The notes: generated from the letters alone by a model not told the origin. DNA of 64,000 nucleotides from Metellina segmentata (GCA_947359465.1 OX375873.1:131146899-131210898); one strand, 5' to 3'. Shown: positions 10,678 through 23,092, counted from the first letter of the stretch. A program made the numbers and translations.

Positions 10678-13384
10678 CATTGTATAACGTTAGTTATACT
10701 AACTAGTATAAATACAGATATAGTGTTAACTACACACATTAGAAATGAATTCACAAATGTGAAATACAAATAAAAGGGTATGTAATTCTTCGATCTAAGT
10801 ACGAATATCAATTCAAGTGTGCCGTATATGCGTAAAATTAGTCCTAAATTATTAGCATGTTGCAGATGTATTTGAATTTTGAAGGTATGAAATTTACATT
10901 TAAATTCGTTTTCTTTTCGTCTAAGGAGAATAAATTTATCTACCGACTTTTTGAATTATTAGATTATACACTGTACAGAGGTATCGGTTTATTTAAGCAG
11001 ATTTAAATCGAAGGTTTTAATTTAATTTTATAGTGATTTTTGCATCACTGCATTTTAGTTTCATTTGTCTTATTCGTTTCAAATACTCCTTTAGTAGATC
11101 TTCAGTTTAATAATTCAAAATGTACTAGAACATTAAAAATTACGATGAAGGAAATGTTTAAAGCTACTACTGAACGTATGAAGCTTTATTATTTTGGAAT
11201 ACGTACCACAACAAGAAGGTAGCATGCTGTCATTGGGCGGCCTCAATTTCTTTTGTGTTTTGAAAAAAGTTAAATGATTTAAAAAAAGAAATATGTACTC
11301 GAAATTTGTGAAAAATTGCTGATACACGAAATATTTCTTCATAATCAGAAAACTGACAAGATCTTGTTCTCGTCATAGGAAATCGACAATATCGCATGAG
11401 CAAAATTTGTAAGATTTTGAAGAACCAGATATCTCTTAAGAAAATGTTAATACACGCTATCAGAATTGAATTCGAGGAAGCGACGTTTAAAATCTGATAG
11501 TTATTTCAACTTTTGAAACCTCTCAAAAGTAGTAAAAGTATAACTTGAAATCCATAACGGAAGGATTGCAGGATCTTGAGCAAAGCATGCTTTACACTAA
11601 AATGTTTTTAATTAGATGAAACATTCGGATTATATGCACACATGATCTCATAAACGTTTGAAATTCTTGTTTATATTGACTGAATTCCTTTAACGATATA
11701 AAGCATACGATTTTTCAGCTAAATTCCCGAAAGAAATATGGTCCATCCTCCCCGAAAGCCCCCTTTAAACACGACATAATCTAACTTATTGCCAATAAAT
11801 CCGCAATTTAATTTGCCCCAATACATTATGCATGCGAAAGATGGTAAAATGGAGAATAGACATAAACTTAAGTGCACGCCATCAAACCATTTAAATTTTG
11901 CGTAATACCGATTCGATAAAACGGATCATAAAAATGAAAATTAAGTACCGATATGCATAAGCGAGACCAGAGCCTCCGGTGCATCATTTGATAGCTGGCT
12001 TTTGGCCAACTGTAGATATTTACACCGTTTCCACAGACGAATCCACTGGCTTCCCTCAAAGATTTAAACCGCAAGATTGAAACACTCCTTCGGCAGTGCT
12101 TTCATTTAACCTAGTAATATTTCACTGCTTTCCCAAACCTTTATTCCTGTATGCACGGCTGTGAATACGTCAACCACCTTCCACATGCGGCTGAAATCGC
12201 TGCCTGGAATTGGACTCCGGCCAGCGTTACTCAAGCGGAGAACCTCGGAATATAACAGGGAAAATGTTTAGAGCATCCAGCCGGTAATGTATCTCCCACA
12301 ACGAGAGTTATGGCAGCTAATAAATAATGCAATGCTATGAACAGACTGTGTTTTCCTATGCCGAGTAAACATGATTTGTTTTAGACCTTCCCTCCAGCAA
12401 GTTCCCTGCGTTCTTCGGGGCTGCTACAAGATTGCGGGTCACAGCCATCAAAAGGAAATAACAGGTGGCCATTGCTTCTTTTATTTCGGCTCTGTTTTCG
12501 AACTGCGGGAGGATAAAGTAATTTTATGTGTGGAACTGTTTTCTTTCGAACTGTCTGTAACAATAATAGTAGAGAAAAGTGTATTTATAGTGGACTTAGA
12601 AAACGATGTTTTGGAGGAATTTTTTTAAATACGCTGATTTATGTATGTAATTTTCTATGTTCGCTTTTCGTATAGTACAAAAGTAAAACTAATAATGCGA
12701 ACAAAATGTTTATGGGATTTGCGAAAAGGTGAATAGTTCTTGTCCAAAACTCTTACCAGCTAAACGTTTTCTGAAAAATACTTAAATGGTCGATGCCCTT
12801 AATCTAGAAATACGCAATTACATTGGAAAAAGCATCTGACGAATCAATGAAATGTACCGTAGAATGGAGTGAATGTAAGCAGTTTATCGGAAAAAGATGT
12901 TGTGGCTTATAACATTACCCTGTTGAACGTAATTTTTTTAAACATACTATTTAATGTCTCTGATACTAAAAACAAAGATCAAAATCAATTCAATATTGGT
13001 CTGAGAATGACGTAAACTGTGACGACAGAGGTAGTTCATATCACAGCTGATAAATGGTATTTCAACAATCCCTGATTGGCGACCCCCAACTACAAGACGT
13101 GGTTGCAATATACGTATCTGATGCTTAGGCTCAAACTCACCCAAACTCATATCTCTTAGAATCTGAAAGTATATATTTTTATATCATTTGCCGTTAATCT
13201 TGTGACGTCTTAGGGATGGAAGCGTCATCTACTACATAAGAATGTTCGCAGTGATCTCGATTAACGTATTTTATTTACATTCAAAGAAAAACATTGACGG
13301 AATTTGGTACGAGCCGTTTACAGACTGGTAGAGTCTATGTAAATCTTTACCGAATATGGTGAATTATCCTTTTCCGCAGGACTT
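10678..13384. other. AT-rich sequence without recognisable feature
   Basis: No transposon ends, tandem structure or meaningful frame seen. A somewhat GC-richer, apparently unique stretch lies at about 12100-12560; it could be conserved non-coding DNA, but nothing in it identifies a function. Confidence 0.5.
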
Positions 13385-13668
13385 CGATTTGGACTATCCG
13401 GCTCGGGTGAGCCTTTCTTCAGACTTTACTCGGACGAGTAAATGTTTCTAGCTCGGGCGAGCTTCTCCAAAAGTTCTCGGGTTTTGATTATCCGGCTCGG
13501 GTGAGCCCTTCTCCAGACTTTACTCGGGTGAGTAAATGTTTCTAGCTCGGGTAAGCTTCTCCAAAAATTCTCGGGTTTGAACTATCCGGCTCGGGTGAGC
13601 CCTTCTCCAGACTTAACTCGGGTGAGTAAATGTTTCTAGCTCGGGAGAGCTTCTTCAAAAGTTCTCGC
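13385..13668. repeat. 94-bp tandem repeat, three copies
   Basis: The word ACTATCCGGCTCGGGTGAGC recurs at 13393, 13487 and 13581. Each unit also holds ACTCGGGTGAGTAAATGTTTC and AGCTCGGGNGAGCTTCTCC, so each has three CTCGGGYGAG-type, nearly self-complementary decamers. Confidence 0.92.
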
Positions 13669-13683
13669 ACGCGTGTACGCAAG

Positions 13684-13860
13684 TCAGCAAAGCGGCATCT
13701 CAGATTTGAGCTTTCCTCACGTCTGATAGACGGAATCCCAGTTTGGGCAATTGGTTCGATATGCCGTGTAAATCAGCACAGTAGCAGCTCATGCTTGGGC
13801 TTTCCTCGCATCTGACAGACGGAATCCCAGTTTGGGCAATCCGTTATGAGTCCACGAACA
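13684..13860. repeat. 89-bp tandem duplication
   Basis: CTTTCCTCACGTCTGATAGA at about 13711 and CTTTCCTCGCATCTGACAGA at about 13800 head two copies, each followed by CGGAATCCCAGTTTGGGCAA (13731 and 13820). It adjoins the 94-bp array but shares no unit with it. Confidence 0.88.
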
Positions 13861-14402
13861 GCTGTCGCGACTCGGCACGTCTCCAGAGACGGGTTTTTGG
13901 GGGAAAAAAACCTAGAACGATTTCACTTCAGTCGGATCAGTTTGATCCCTTCGGTCCCTTCCTCTTTTCTTCAAAAACTCCTCTCCTCTCTCGACTCCAA
14001 AAGTTCCAGGGGGTTGTTGGCCTCCCTCTCTTTCATTCGACACACTTGTCGTCTCGCTGTTGGCTGGTTCCAAATCGGCTGTCCGTAGTATGTTAATTTT
14101 CCTCTTTCGCCGATAGATTCATTAGCGGACGGCGGACCGAACAAAAAGCATCCGCGGGTTCTTGTGGAAGCAGCGGAAATGAACTTCTGCCCCTGTCTGG
14201 TCAGCATCGCAACAAAGACCCTTCACTCAATCTCTTCTCAATCGAAACTCAATACCTCGACCCACCGCCAGCTCGTTAACTGTCGCGGTCTAGCGGTCTG
14301 ATTTCATACACGGCGTGACCTCTCAGCGTCTGGCTTGACCTCTCGGCAGTTTCTCTACAGAATGTTTGCTTTTGCCCTCACCACACACAGACTTCGTCAC
14401 AA
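13861..14402. other. GC-richer unassigned sequence
   Basis: Clearly less AT-rich than its surroundings, with open stretches on both strands, but no domain, splice pattern or repeat end could be recognised. It might be part of an old retroelement or a remnant of host sequence. Confidence 0.4.
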
Positions 14403-14569
14403 TCTATACTTTATAAAAGGAACAGTTCGAACATCGTAACGCAGTGTCCTGAGGAATGTATGGCACTTACAATAATGAAATTTAGCACACTGGTAATCCG
14501 AATTTTTGGCGATTCTTGTGTCCAGTCCGAATTTAAAAATTTAATCTATATCATTTTAAAATTATTTTA

Positions 14570-16123
14570 CAATGTGTATCGAAATGATAGGTCCACCAAT
14601 AAAAACGAAAGTTATGATGGGGAAAAATTTTACTGTGTATAAAGTACTATTTTACAAACTATATTAGTTCATACAATGAAAAAATAATTCTTAAAAAATA
14701 AAAAAATCATAGGAATTTTAAGGAAACAAATATTATGTGAAACAGCTGTTTCTAAAAGATAGGTCAACTGAACCAAACACATATTAGTGTTCAATTAATA
14801 CGAAATTTTTTCAGCCGTTTTTCGGAAGGAGCTCATAAATCCTATTCGGAATGGTTTCTAAAAGTTTTTGCAAACAGTTTGTCTCGATTTTTGCCCATTC
14901 AGAGGAAGTATCTTTTTTCAAGTCTGTAGTGCAGATGAACTGCCTTCCTACTGCATACACTGCTCTTGCGAGTATGCCCCACATGTTTTCTACCGTATTC
15001 AGGTCGGGGCTGCAAGGTGGCCAATAGATAACATGCACACCATTGTCCACAAAACATTCAAAAGTGGACTTTGCAGTATGCAAAGGAGCATTGTCCTGTT
15101 GGAACATGAAGAACGGGCCTAAAGTGTGCTCTCATTGTGGAATAAAATATTGTTCAAGCAGCTGTTGACAGCCTGAAGCATTCAAACGATTGTCTACAAA
15201 TGCTATAACAGTTTTTCCTGCACGTCCGAATCCGGTATATACCATAACGGAACCACCACCAGCTTGCCTCTTCGAGAATATCTCTCTATCGTTACGCAGA
15301 TCGTGCCAGTAATACTGCCAACCATCTGGACCATACAGGTTGATTTTTTTTCATCACTGAAAATCACTCGATGCCAGTTTACTTTCCTTCATCACTTACT
15401 GTGCGAATCAATCCCTTTTCATTATATGGAGTTTTCTTAATTTCGGAGCCGCTTTCCTCTTTCAGTAAACAAAATTTCAGAACTTCGTTACCACTCTATG
15501 GACCATAGATTTTGATATTGGAGGGTTTTGTTGTCTGGCCAAAGTGGATAAACTCGTATTTCCAGAATTTAACTCCTTTACTATAGTCCTTCTTTGTCGT
15601 GGTGTCACTTTTGATAGGCCGACCAGATGATTTTTTTTATTGCCATAAGCAATTCTAAGTCGCAAAAAATTGTTTATAACATTTTGCGATCTGTTTAAAA
15701 GTTTAGCTATTTCTCTATTCGATTTTCCACACTTTTTAAATGCATCAATTTTCCCTGCTCAATCAGCGAAAGACTACAACGACGACCAATGTCGTTTGAT
15801 TACAACGTGGTGTTCCAATATGTTTAAATAACTCCACAGCAGCCAACTTAATACCGCAGTAAGACAAAACTATATTTATGCAAATTTTCTGGAAATAAAC
15901 GTTTTGGTGCAATGATTTGTAAAGACGGACCTATCTTTTCGAAACGGTCTCAAAATAAAATTTGCATAAAATAAAAAGGAATTATTTATTTTTAACGAAT
16001 TGCTTCCTAAATAGTTATAACGATTATTGTATTATTATTTCTACCAAAAGAGTGATTCTTGTTCTCAAATAAGAGTCGAAACTTTGAAAAATACGGATGG
16101 ATCTATCATTTCGATACACACTG
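14570..16123 (-). mobile_element. Tc1-type transposon with doubled (IR/DR) inverted repeats
   Basis: The outer ends read CARTGTGTATCGAAATGATA from each side, next to TA (14568-14569 and 16124-16125), the Tc1/mariner target. A second related repeat lies inside each end: GTTTCTAAAAGATAGGTC at 14748-14765 and the complement GACCTATCTTTTCGAAAC at 15928-15945. Outer and inner copies are thus about 170-180 bp apart at both ends, the layout called IR/DR. At 1554 bp the element has nearly full Tc1 length. It sits inside the Helitron 14403-16454. Confidence 0.85.
14811..15665 (-). pseudogene. Tc1-type transposase, broken (DD34E)
   Basis: Would cut and rejoin DNA at the ends of its own element. Read from 15665 down, a helix-turn-helix part (TPRQRRTIVKELNSGN, then SKSMVHRVVTKF) precedes a catalytic part. 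WHRVIFSDEKK near 15376-15345 holds the first Asp, QQDNAPLH near 15100 the second, and SPDLNTVENMWG the Glu, with 34 residues between the second Asp and the Glu. The catalytic triad is therefore present. The gene is broken by a frameshift in the A-run after FSDEKK (around 15345) and by an in-frame TGA just before the 98-residue C-terminal part; the join between the DNA-binding and catalytic parts is also unclear. No intact product is possible. Confidence 0.88.
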
Positions 16124-16594
16124 TATTAGTTTTTTTCATCTTTTTTCTTTCCTCTGGAATGTGATGTCACTCGAACCTCGAAAGAATAAGAACGAATATT
16201 GCGATTTTCGACCGCTGACGTCAGTCTTTGGAGCCATGCCATTTTTTCCGATTCTTGCGTATTTTAATTTACGTTGTTGATAATAGCCACTTCGAGGCCA
16301 TAACGTCATAGCATTTGTAGTTTGTTTTTGTAGCAAACTAAATGGAATGCGTAGCAATCACAGGGTGTTAGCGAGCGTCAGCGAGAAGTCGTCATACCTG
16401 ACCCCACGAAAGAAACTGCCACGGGCAACGTCGTACTGGCCACGCAGTGGCTAGCATATATTAAATTTTAAATTATGTGTATAGTCTTTTTTATGTAAAT
16501 CGAAGCATTGCTGAGACGACCTTTGGGAGGTTTAAAAATACAAAGAGGGAGTATGATGGGTTCATGTACGATTTCCCCTATGTCTCTACCATCT

Positions 16595-17360
16595 GTATCG
16601 TTACTGGTTGGTTTCGGGGGCTTTGTGGGTCAAAGGGACCAGTAATAAAAGGGACCAGTATCCAGTAATAGACTGACACACACAATGAAAGTTTTACTGA
16701 CACAGAAGAAATACACACGCAGGGAGGAATCGAACCTACGCCGCCTAGAGTGCCTATATAACAAGAGTGGCGACAAGGGACCAAATTTGGCCCAATGCGC
16801 ATGCGCGGCGGCCATTTTTCTACCAGAATCGTCTAAAAGAAGATTGTTGCGCGAATTAATATATCATTTCAAGGAGAACAAAAAGCATATGATTGTTACA
16901 AAAAAGGATACATTCGGTATAAATGAATCATATAAACGCTCAATTACATGCGTAATTGATGAGATGGATAGCACAACGCGCTAACTTAGATTGCGGGAAA
17001 CACCATATTGCTCAAAAAAAGCTATTTACTTAAAAAGTCTTTAAATTTATACTGACAAAACACTAAAATAATAATAAATAAACATTCTAGAATACGAAAT
17101 GGAACATGAATAAGCTATATTTTCTTTTTAATTTAATATACACACGTTTTTCTCGAACACACAAAAAGTGCCCATGTTAAGTCTACGGAAGCTAGGAAAA
17201 GACCGCCTCGGGCGGTAGAAAAGGTCTCTAAGCCAATCAGAAAGTGTTTCCCGTATGTCGTCACTCTTATTATATAGGCACTCTAACGCCGCCTACATTT
17301 TGAAGGTTGCTAGCGCAGTGGACATATCCATTGAGCCACGACGACCCGTATCGTTACTGG
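16595..17360 (-). mobile_element. tRNA-headed SINE split by a MITE, with 13-base target duplication
   Basis: The 13-mer GTATCGTTACTGG is found at 16595-16607 and 17348-17360 and frames the insertion. On the minus strand the head starts near 17347 with the A-box-like TGGCTCAATGGA, continues across the MITE, and reaches the B-box GGTTCGATTCC near 16737-16727. Then follows a body with GTATTTCTTCTGTGTCAGTA. With the MITE and its target copy removed, about 190 bp of continuous SINE remains. The same body occurs near 36.9, 39.6 and 50.5 kb. Confidence 0.88.
16746..17285. mobile_element. MITE with 8-base target duplication, hAT-like
   Basis: The octamer ACGCCGCC flanks it at 16738-16745 and 17286-17293. 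Its inverted ends read TAGAGTGCCTATATAAYAAG then AGTGRCGAC from each side (16746-16774 and 17257-17285). An 8-base duplication fits hAT-type transposition, although the terminal bases are TAG rather than CAG. The 540 bp hold no transposase; an internal frame shows no motif. The insertion lies between the A and B boxes of the SINE head. Confidence 0.85.
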
Positions 17361-20300
17361 ATACATTTTTTTTTTGGGGGGGGAGGGAAGCTATAGAGCA
17401 TGGAGCTTCGTCGAGGGCAGAAAACGTTTTCCATATAAACGCAGAAATTTTGTAAACTACTTTATTGTGCTTCGTTTCTTTGAAGAATTATGCAATCATG
17501 ACTTGTCATTAGGTATTTTCATTGTTATATTTTTGTATACTTTTTGTACAGTTAAAAAAATTCGAATCTCCTTGATTTTCCTGTTTCGTTTTTAGAATTT
17601 GTGCTAATGTGTCTTCAAATGTTTCTAGTGATTTGGCAAAGCCAACTATTATTTTTCTAAGGATAATTGATTATTTTATTTTATTTTTAATCGATGGTTT
17701 ACCGTTTTAAATGGTAGGTACTACTTAAAAATATAATTATTTGTAAAGTTGAAATAAAAAGAAAACAAAATATTATTGTTAATTTTCCTTTCTTCTAAAT
17801 AATAAACCTTTTATTAATTGTGCTTTAAGGGTTGTTTTTTAGAAACCTTAGAAATGTTTTTTAAAAGACAGTAACTGTTTTTGATCACCTAACGAGAAAG
17901 TAGTATTGAAAGAGAATTTAAAAACTGGTGACTGCTCCTATTCGTACGGACTTAATAGTAAATAGAAGCAGTGCTTGAAAAAAAATTTTTGTAGTCGTCA
18001 AAAATTAAACTTTTTTTGACCGCCACCGAATGTTTAAGGTATTAATCAGAATTTTATGTGTACAATAATAATGCTTAATATTGCTGTGAAATTAAAAACT
18101 GCTTATATTAACCCGATTTTATGGTATTAACAAAATAATTGAAAAGTTCTAAATAAAAATTTTTGATATCGTATACGTATTGATGATGAAAAATTATTAT
18201 TTTCGAGTTTATTATTTCAACTGTTTCTGTGACAGCTAAAAAATTATTACTTTTCACTATTCCTTGATCACTAATATCAATACAAAAAAAAATAATTTAA
18301 ATGCATTGAAAATGTCTCCAAAGTATTGGTTTACAAGTACAAGAGTGTAAACCATATATTTTAAAATTACTACATTCACGTAGAATGAAGTTTTACCCAT
18401 AGAAGAAACTAGATTTTATGATATTTAGATAAATGGCTACTTTTTGAAAATTAAGCTGTATGATACTGCATCTTTCAAGCTATATTTATAGCTCGTTTTC
18501 AAACCAAATAAATTTGGCTATTGCAGAGAACTGGGTTTATTTAATTTGAAATAAATTGTTCTTATTGTATAGACTCATTAGCTAATGTGTACAGAATGTG
18601 CAGTGCACGATATTCGTTAACGATAACTACCTTCTTTTTTAAGATTTGAAAACAAGATCTGCAAGATTTAGTCCCTGGAAAATTCAAATAGCATATACCT
18701 CTTAAAATAAAAGTAATGGAGACACCATCATTTACTACAAATATGGGGTTCATGTTTCCTAATATGCGCTTTATCTTTATGAATTATGCACTGTCTCATA
18801 CATTATAGAATGAATTTGAAAAGTTTCTCAAATTTTCATTACACGCTAGCTGTTATCGTATTGCATATACTTCAGTAAACGAGTTTGGGAACTTGTGGAT
18901 CTGTGGTATAAAAGAATAGAAAATCTAAGAAATTTCATGGCGGTGATCTTCCTGAAAAGTGTGTTTTGACATGATAAGCTCGTGATCTCTCTCTCTCTTC
19001 TTCAATATTACATGCATGTAATTTTATTCGGAAATAGACTTGGCTAAAGTAGTGTGTAAGAAATTACCCAGCGTATATAGACATGCTAAACTTTACACTG
19101 ATATCCAGACGCATTATGTATATTCGGGTGTTGGTGTTAGGGCATTGCATTCCTGATGTGTCTCGAAAGGAATTAACACACATTAAGATCTGTATGTCTT
19201 ATTCTATAGATCATCATGAGCAAGCTTATAGCTCTATCTCTATCTAAGTCAAATTTTTAATATTATCGTTAATAGTTTTAATGGTAGAAGTTTGTGGATA
19301 TAGAGAGAGAGAGAGAGCGTAAGAAATATTTTGTGAAAATTATTTGACTTTGTCGTATAAGCAGTGGGAATTTTCTTTCATCGTTTTGAACTGATATTTC
19401 TAGTTTCAATAACTGATATTTCTAGCGTCCTAGAATTTGAAAATAATGAATTTACCACACGTCCTCTAACTGTACCATTATATAGGATTCTAGACCACAT
19501 TTTATAGATATTTTATAAAATTATACTGAAAAGTTTACCAGAGGGAAGTTTATTGATGCCTGAGAAGGGAAAGATCTCCATGCAGCATGCTGCGTGGAAG
19601 GCTGGAAGTAGTGGACGGAATCTCGGATGAAATCCTATTCATCTACTTTTGTGACTGTCGGCGTATAGTTTCACTGTAAAAGATATGCAATAGGATAGTA
19701 AGGTGTCAGAAAATTCCATTTAAACCAGTGTTTTAGTTTCATAAAGAATCCGAACAGTAATCCGATGAGGGCTAACGCGGTTTCAAACGATAACATCTGA
19801 ATAGTTTGAAGACGTGAAAAAAATATTCAAAAAACAAAATAAACGCGTGTTGAATGGCACAGATTTGAAATTAAGGCTGCTCGAAACAATAAAATAAGAG
19901 TGAAAGTAATAAGCCATATAAAAGTAAACAAATTCGAAACGAGAAGGGGAGAGTGGGAAAGGTTATGAACAGCAGGTGGTGGTTCAGTCATCATCTTACG
20001 CAACTATTAAACAAAGTATTCGTTGCGCGCTTCCATTTACAAAAGGAAATTATTTTAATAGAACTTCAAAATATCTAGAGTTCTCGAAATTTCAGTCAAA
20101 ACGCTAGTGATTTCTTTATTCTAGAACTCGCGATAGCCTCTGACGCTTAATGCACACAGTTTAAGTGGTTCACAGATATAAAAGTTCTGGTTTTTAGCAA
20201 CATTGTTCAGCCAGAAATCAATATAACGTTTTCTTCTGAGACATAGATGAAATATAATAGCAGCCTGCGAAAATAAGATTAAAAATGTTATGAAAAAACT

Positions 20301-20446
20301 GACGCCACATCTAACAGAAGACTTCATATCGATTGTAATGACTGATAAGTCAATTTTTTGTTTTGTCTGACAGATGTGGTTTTGTTATAAATTTTTTAGT
20401 AAGGTACTCCGTATTAATGTGGGCCGATAAACCCTTTTCAGAAATT
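17361..20446. other. AT-rich sequence, only simple repeats seen
   Basis: A T-run followed by a G-run lies at about 17367-17385, a (CT) run near 18989-19003 and a (GA) run near 19302-19318. No gene or transposon end was recognised. Confidence 0.5.
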
Positions 20447-20650
20447 AACCCTTCTGGTAAACGTCTCGACGAGGTATCTCGTCGTTAGCAAAACTGACTA
20501 TATCCTTTATGAACGAGGTCTCTTGTCTTTTTTCAAGAAAAACTAAGCAGACCTTGATTTGGTCATCGTAAACAAAAATTGGTAATGTCTTAATGACGAG
20601 ATACCTCGCCATTAGCAAAGTTGGTCAGCTATTTATGGACAAAATATATA
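20447..20650. repeat. Palindrome-cored dispersed repeat, copy B
   Basis: Starts TTAACCCTTCTGGTAAACGT. Holds two core variants, GACGAGGTATCTCGTC (20468-20483) and GACGAGATACCTCGCC (20595-20610), each followed by GTTAGCAAA or ATTAGCAAAG and a TTGGTCA-like word. Confidence 0.75.
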
Positions 20651-22061
20651 GACAAAATCCTTTAGAAAAATTTTAATAAACTTATACTTAATAAGCAATA
20701 TGGCAGAAGAGTCGGAAAACGGAATCATTATAATTGTAAAATATTTTTAAATAGTTACAACAATATCTTGGGCCTCAAGTCTCAAAAATTCCGATAATCA
20801 AGTGTTTTAGATACAATTTAAAAATTAAATACTCAATTATTAATGCTAATAAATGGTGTTGAGCAGTTGAAGAATAGGCTACTTATTCACTTTTACAAAA
20901 TTAAAATCGTATTCAATATCCATCTGGGCCTCTCTTGCTCTGAAACTATCAAAAATGATCAAAACTGTGTTTTTGAAACGTAGTTCTGATAACTGTAACC
21001 ATGAAATTAAAATTTAACAATCAATTATTCCTTAAAGCCATTAATTTATTTGACGTGTACAGACGAGTCCATTATGGATTTCACCCAGAGAAAACAGTGT
21101 TGAAAACTACTGTCACACTAAATAATTTTCTCGAAACAAGTCATAAGTGTATTGATCTATTGAACCGTATATTCGAGTACCTAAATAATTTTGATTAAAA
21201 CTAGTCCATGTGCTACTAGGGTTTATTAGCTTTTATCAATAAAAAAGATAACATAATTATTTTTGCTGTAGCATATTGTGGAAATAAATTTCAACGATAC
21301 GTATCAGTTGTTCACAAACTTCCAGCAATTTGGACACTGTATCAAAGGGAAAAGAAATCTTCGAAATAGAAGTCCTTGCTATTTTATTAGTTTCCACGAA
21401 TCCAAAACGAAACCCAACATAAAGAGTCATCACAACACCTCTGGGCATGTGAAATAAATACCAAACACAATCGCTCGGTTTCTGCAAATCCATTTACTCG
21501 AAGTAGATTCCGTTTTTATTTTAAAAAATAGATCTCAGAAAAATTTAATAGCATAGACTACATTCAGTCCACAGAGGGGTTGCCCAGGAAAGTTTTTGCG
21601 GTGAATCCCAAACACTCCTACGGTAACGCGCTGCCGAAGAATTTGCATTTTTTCAATGAATACTGATGAGAAAACTATTTCGAACAACAGCAACGGCCGA
21701 CAGGAAGGGAATTTACATTTGTTTGATCATTTTTCGATTCATTCTTAGCCCACCGTTTTTGAAAATGGTGGTTCTAATGATTGACAGAACATTTTATTTT
21801 TCGAGGCGCAGCTGCAGTTCTTCAAGTTTATATAAAATGTTTTCCTTGCTAAATGTTTCGATTGGCTTGGTCGAGAAAGGAAAGTCTCCGTGTAGCTTGT
21901 TTTTTAATTTTAGTTTATATTTCTCTATTTTTTAACTTTACAACTAAAAATTATTGTTATTGTATAGTTAGAAAAAACGTATTTGACTCGTAGGCAAAAA
22001 TAAATTTATCTGGCTGCAAAATTTAAACTTTTTATTGACACAAGGTTGCCTAGTAACCATT
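20651..22061. other. AT-rich sequence without recognisable feature
   Basis: Short frames only; none carries a motif or a plausible gene structure. Confidence 0.5.
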
Positions 22062-22839
22062 TTAACCCTCTGAGCGTGGCGAGATATACGAGTAGTGTAG
22101 TGTTGCTTTTACCCAAAATGTACTTAATGACTAAATATTAACATATTTCTAAATAATCTATGGATCTTTTCTACCTTTAGTGAAATATTATGTTAATTCT
22201 TTATTTAGAATATAATCCTTCGCAAAGATTCAATTTGTTCCATTCCTTGGTACAGAACCCTTTTTTAACGATACTATTATCCCATTCTGTGGAATAGAAT
22301 CCTATTAATCCTTTACTTAAACTACTATACTTTGGAAATATATCATATTAACCCATTAACGCCCGAATTATTTCTGCTCAAAATATTTTCATGATTATCT
22401 CAAATCTATGTAATTATGACCCCTGAATGCAAAAAACCTAAAATTCAAACAATTTGTGATTTAGCTCTAAAATTACAGCCCGTCCTCATTTGAGGACGCT
22501 AGGCGTTCCGGTGAAAAAAAAAATCAAGAAATTCAGTGTAATCAGAAAATTTGAAATAGATGTAAAAACAGATTAGTTACAGTATTCTATTAAATTTTAA
22601 GATAAAATTAACTTTAAACTGTTATTTATTTAACATTTAATGACAATTTATCCTAAACGGAGTAATTTTCAACGTTACAATTTCTGTTTTGTGTGAACTA
22701 TGATAGTTCATAAAAAGGACAGTTTTTTATTCATAATGACGGATAACAAGATGCACATATATGATACATAAACAAAATACACACAAATTTACATAAAATA
22801 TGTATCAATTCTTTGATTTGGTATGATTTATGGGGAAAC

Positions 22840-22955
22840 ATGGAATGCAGGATTAATGTGCTCAAAATTTGTTGCCAAAGTAACAGACTTATTGTCTTTC
22901 CCTCTGACTATTAAAATTTCATATTACTTATCAAATTTATAATCATAAAACCTCT
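22840..22955 (-). pseudogene. piggyBac transposase, C-terminal-region fragment
   Basis: In one minus-strand frame the residues RGFYDYKFDK, a stop, then YEILIVRGKDNKSVTLATNF are read. This agrees with the segment after the catalytic core of PGBD-type transposases (a DYKFD ... WKDNK ... LATN pattern). It carries two in-frame stops. With the N-terminal fragment it shows that the middle of the gene was lost, leaving a non-autonomous element. Confidence 0.65.
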
Positions 22956-23092
22956 TGTTTCTTTTTCTATTTCTTTCCGAGATTTCATAGGACATCTTGC
23001 TATTCTGTTGTCTCTTATAGTGCCACAATTTCAGTTTTTGAACACAATTCTAGTCAGAGTTTAGTTTCAGAGGAATTAGGATCTTCGGAAAA

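Larger units (their letters stand above)
14403..16454 (+). mobile_element. Helitron copy split by a Tc1-type element
   Basis: Begins TCTATACTTTATAAAAGGAA and ends GGCCACGCAGTGGCTAG at 16454: a short hairpin (GCCAC/GTGGC) followed by CTAG, the classic Helitron 3' end. Upstream of the hairpin is CACGGGCAACGTCG, the same pre-terminal word as in the copies at 44.7 and 48.8 kb. The 5' box CCTGAGGAATGTATGGCACT is also shared. About 500 bp of Helitron remain once the insertion at 14570-16123 is taken out. No Rep/helicase coding. Confidence 0.8.

Noticed and set aside
21666..21935. Eighty-nine-codon frame as a small secreted or membrane protein
   Set aside because: Hydrophobic stretches reflect T-rich DNA; no signal-peptide layout or family match could be argued.
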